NCBI GenBank assembly: GCA_902790885.1
Contig: CADATR010000133.1
Location: 1-5,014 of the forward strand
Direction: 5' to 3'
DNA length: 5,014 nt
Origin: an uncultured Eubacteriales bacterium
GTDB lineage: Bacteria; Bacillota_A; Clostridia; Peptostreptococcales; Anaerovoracaceae
Under the pieces are notes generated by a model, which saw only the letters and a list, made by a program, of their open reading frames with translations, did not search any database and had not been told where the DNA came from. How positions within the stretch are numbered: position 1 is the first letter of the stretch; every line of letters begins with the position of its first letter. The translations under genes and the position numbers were made by a program. This document shows, one piece after another, positions 4,115 to 5,014 of this stretch.

Positions 4115-5014
4115 ATGATCAAAAGGAACTGCAGAAAGACGATAGCAATCGTTCTTTCTGTAATGATGATGGTGCCGGTATTTATGCCTATGACGGTATA
4201 TGCCGGAGGTGAAGAAGTAACTGCAAATTATTCACAGAAGCGCCTTGCCAGGAAAAGCCCTCGCAGCATATCGGAGATGGTAGAGTCTTTAGAACCTGCA
4301 GAGGTACCCAAGCAGGATACTCCTCCGAAAAGCATACCAGAAAGAGTAGAGGAGCTAGAGCCGCCGGTGGCGCTCACTACTCCGCAGGACGTATACAGCG
4401 TATCTACATCTATTAAATCGTTCAAGCTGAACGCCAAGGGAAATGGTGCTCTCACATACAGCAGCTCGAATGAATCCGTAGCAAGCGTGTCTTCGTCGGG
4501 TGTTGTTAGTGTCAAAAGGAACGGAACAGCATATATTACGATCGAAGACGGAATTTATTCAAAAAAAGTAAGCGTTATAGTTTCAAGTTATAAACCGACG
4601 AATGGAGCGTTTGTTGAAGCTATATATAACGCCGACGGAAGATCAGGAGACTCCACCGGAAGGGAGATACGCGTCAAAGGATATAAGGGATACAGTCGGT
4701 ACAACAGTTCCAAAAACTGGGGATTCATAATAAGATGCAACGATCCTGTGGTCGCAGACAAAGCGGCTCTGGCTGTCAACTACATCGCTAATAACAACCA
4801 CTTCGGTTACAGCACCTGTTACCCTGTAAGTCAGAGCAGTGTAAACAACAGGGCGTCGATATACAACACTGTTGTGAAGACTACAGGAAAGAATCCGTCA
4901 GCTGCTTCTCTTAAAAAGATATTATCGATCAGCAGCAGGGCCGATACCTCATGCACTCCTACATGTCTTTCCGGCTATTGGCTGTATTATGATATGTCAG
5001 ATAAATTAGCTATG
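4115..5014 (+). CDS. Secreted protein with Big2-like Ig domain and putative cysteine-type cell-wall hydrolase domain (3' end outside window)
   Basis: The frame is open for 300 codons from the ATG, preceded by GGGAG (4104-4108) with 6 bases spacing, and runs off the window. Residues 1-30 form a signal peptide (basic MIKRNCRK, hydrophobic core, cleavage likely after VYA at 28-30). Residues 47-84 are an acidic-proline linker with a duplicated motif. Residues about 92-157 form a Big2-type Ig-like domain (LTYSSSNESVASVSSSGVVS, 113-132), typical of surface proteins. Residues about 160-300 resemble a domain I recall from clostridial prophage lysins and secreted proteins: DGRSGDSTGREIRVKGY (174-190), a WGFIIR strand (202-207), ANNNHFGYS (225-233), and CTPTC (280-284), which sits where related proteins have a catalytic or paired cysteine motif. 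A role in peptidoglycan hydrolysis or surface adhesion is inferred; the catalytic His, if present, would lie past the window edge. It is probably a separate transcription unit, because a promoter and hairpins precede it. Confidence 0.7.
   Translation, partial: MIKRNCRKTIAIVLSVMMMVPVFMPMTVYAGGEEVTANYSQKRLARKSPRSISEMVESLEPAEVPKQDTPPKSIPERVEELEPPVALTTPQDVYSVSTSIKSFKLNAKGNGALTYSSSNESVASVSSSGVVSVKRNGTAYITIEDGIYSKKVSVIVSSYKPTNGAFVEAIYNADGRSGDSTGREIRVKGYKGYSRYNSSKNWGFIIRCNDPVVADKAALAVNYIANNNHFGYSTCYPVSQSSVNNRASIYNTVVKTTGKNPSAASLKKILSISSRADTSCTPTCLSGYWLYYDMSDKLAM
4259..4363 (+). repeat. Duplicated linker motif within the secreted protein
   Basis: PRSISEMVESLEP (residues 49-61) recurs as PKSIPERVEELEP (71-83), 22 residues later, with 9 of 13 positions identical. 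It reads as an acidic-proline spacer between the signal peptide and the Ig-like domain, probably enlarged by internal duplication. Confidence 0.7.

Noticed and set aside
4228..4515. 95-residue minus-strand open frame opposite the secreted protein
   Set aside because: The plus frame has a signal peptide and recognisable domains across the same bases; the antisense product is low complexity with no family resemblance.
1..5014. tRNA, rRNA, CRISPR array, insertion sequence or transposase
   Set aside because: No cloverleaf-like sequence, regularly spaced direct repeats, terminal inverted repeats or transposase motifs were seen on either strand.

Overview
The window looks like a chromosomal stretch from an anaerobic Gram-positive bacterium of the Clostridia type, plausibly from the gut. 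Supporting this are strong AAAGGAG-type ribosome binding sites, TATAAT promoters, hairpin-plus-T terminators, a chalcone-isomerase protein resembling that of Eubacterium ramulus, and secreted proteins with Big2-like and 3D-like domains of kinds common in Clostridia. The exact genus cannot be read from the sequence. All supported genes lie on the plus strand.

Region 1 (1-2773) is the end of a transcription unit with three genes. It holds the C-terminal part of a probable flavodoxin-type NAD(P)H oxidoreductase with a zinc-ribbon-like cysteine pattern (2-313), a bacterial chalcone isomerase family protein (405-1280), and an apparently cytoplasmic LVIVD-repeat beta-propeller protein rich in conserved-looking histidines (1317-2708). 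A clear intrinsic terminator closes the unit at 2733-2773. The chalcone isomerase keeps the His and Gln that act in the E. ramulus enzyme. The simplest reading is an operon that processes plant polyphenols (flavanone/chalcone interconversion or a related ring rearrangement), with a redox flavoprotein and a propeller protein of unknown, possibly metal-dependent, function.

Region 2 (about 2774-3960) has its own TATAAT-type promoter, a possible catabolite (cre-like) site and two genes overlapping by ATGA. These are a small multi-spanning membrane protein resembling DUF1097 (2893-3378) and a membrane-anchored protein with a divergent 3D (Asp-Asp-Asp) beta-barrel domain (3375-3941). A short hairpin overlaps the last stop codon and may end the transcript.

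Region 3 (about 3961-5014) holds a long imperfect inverted repeat, an extended -10 promoter, a leader of about 90 bases, and the first 300 codons of a secreted protein (4115-5014, running off the window). That protein has a signal peptide, a duplicated acidic-proline linker motif, a Big2-like Ig domain and a C-terminal domain that looks like a cysteine-dependent cell-wall hydrolase.

The best candidate for something undescribed is the pairing of a chalcone isomerase homologue with a cytoplasmic His-rich LVIVD propeller and a flavoprotein. Functions here are inferred from remembered family sequences; no database search was possible.
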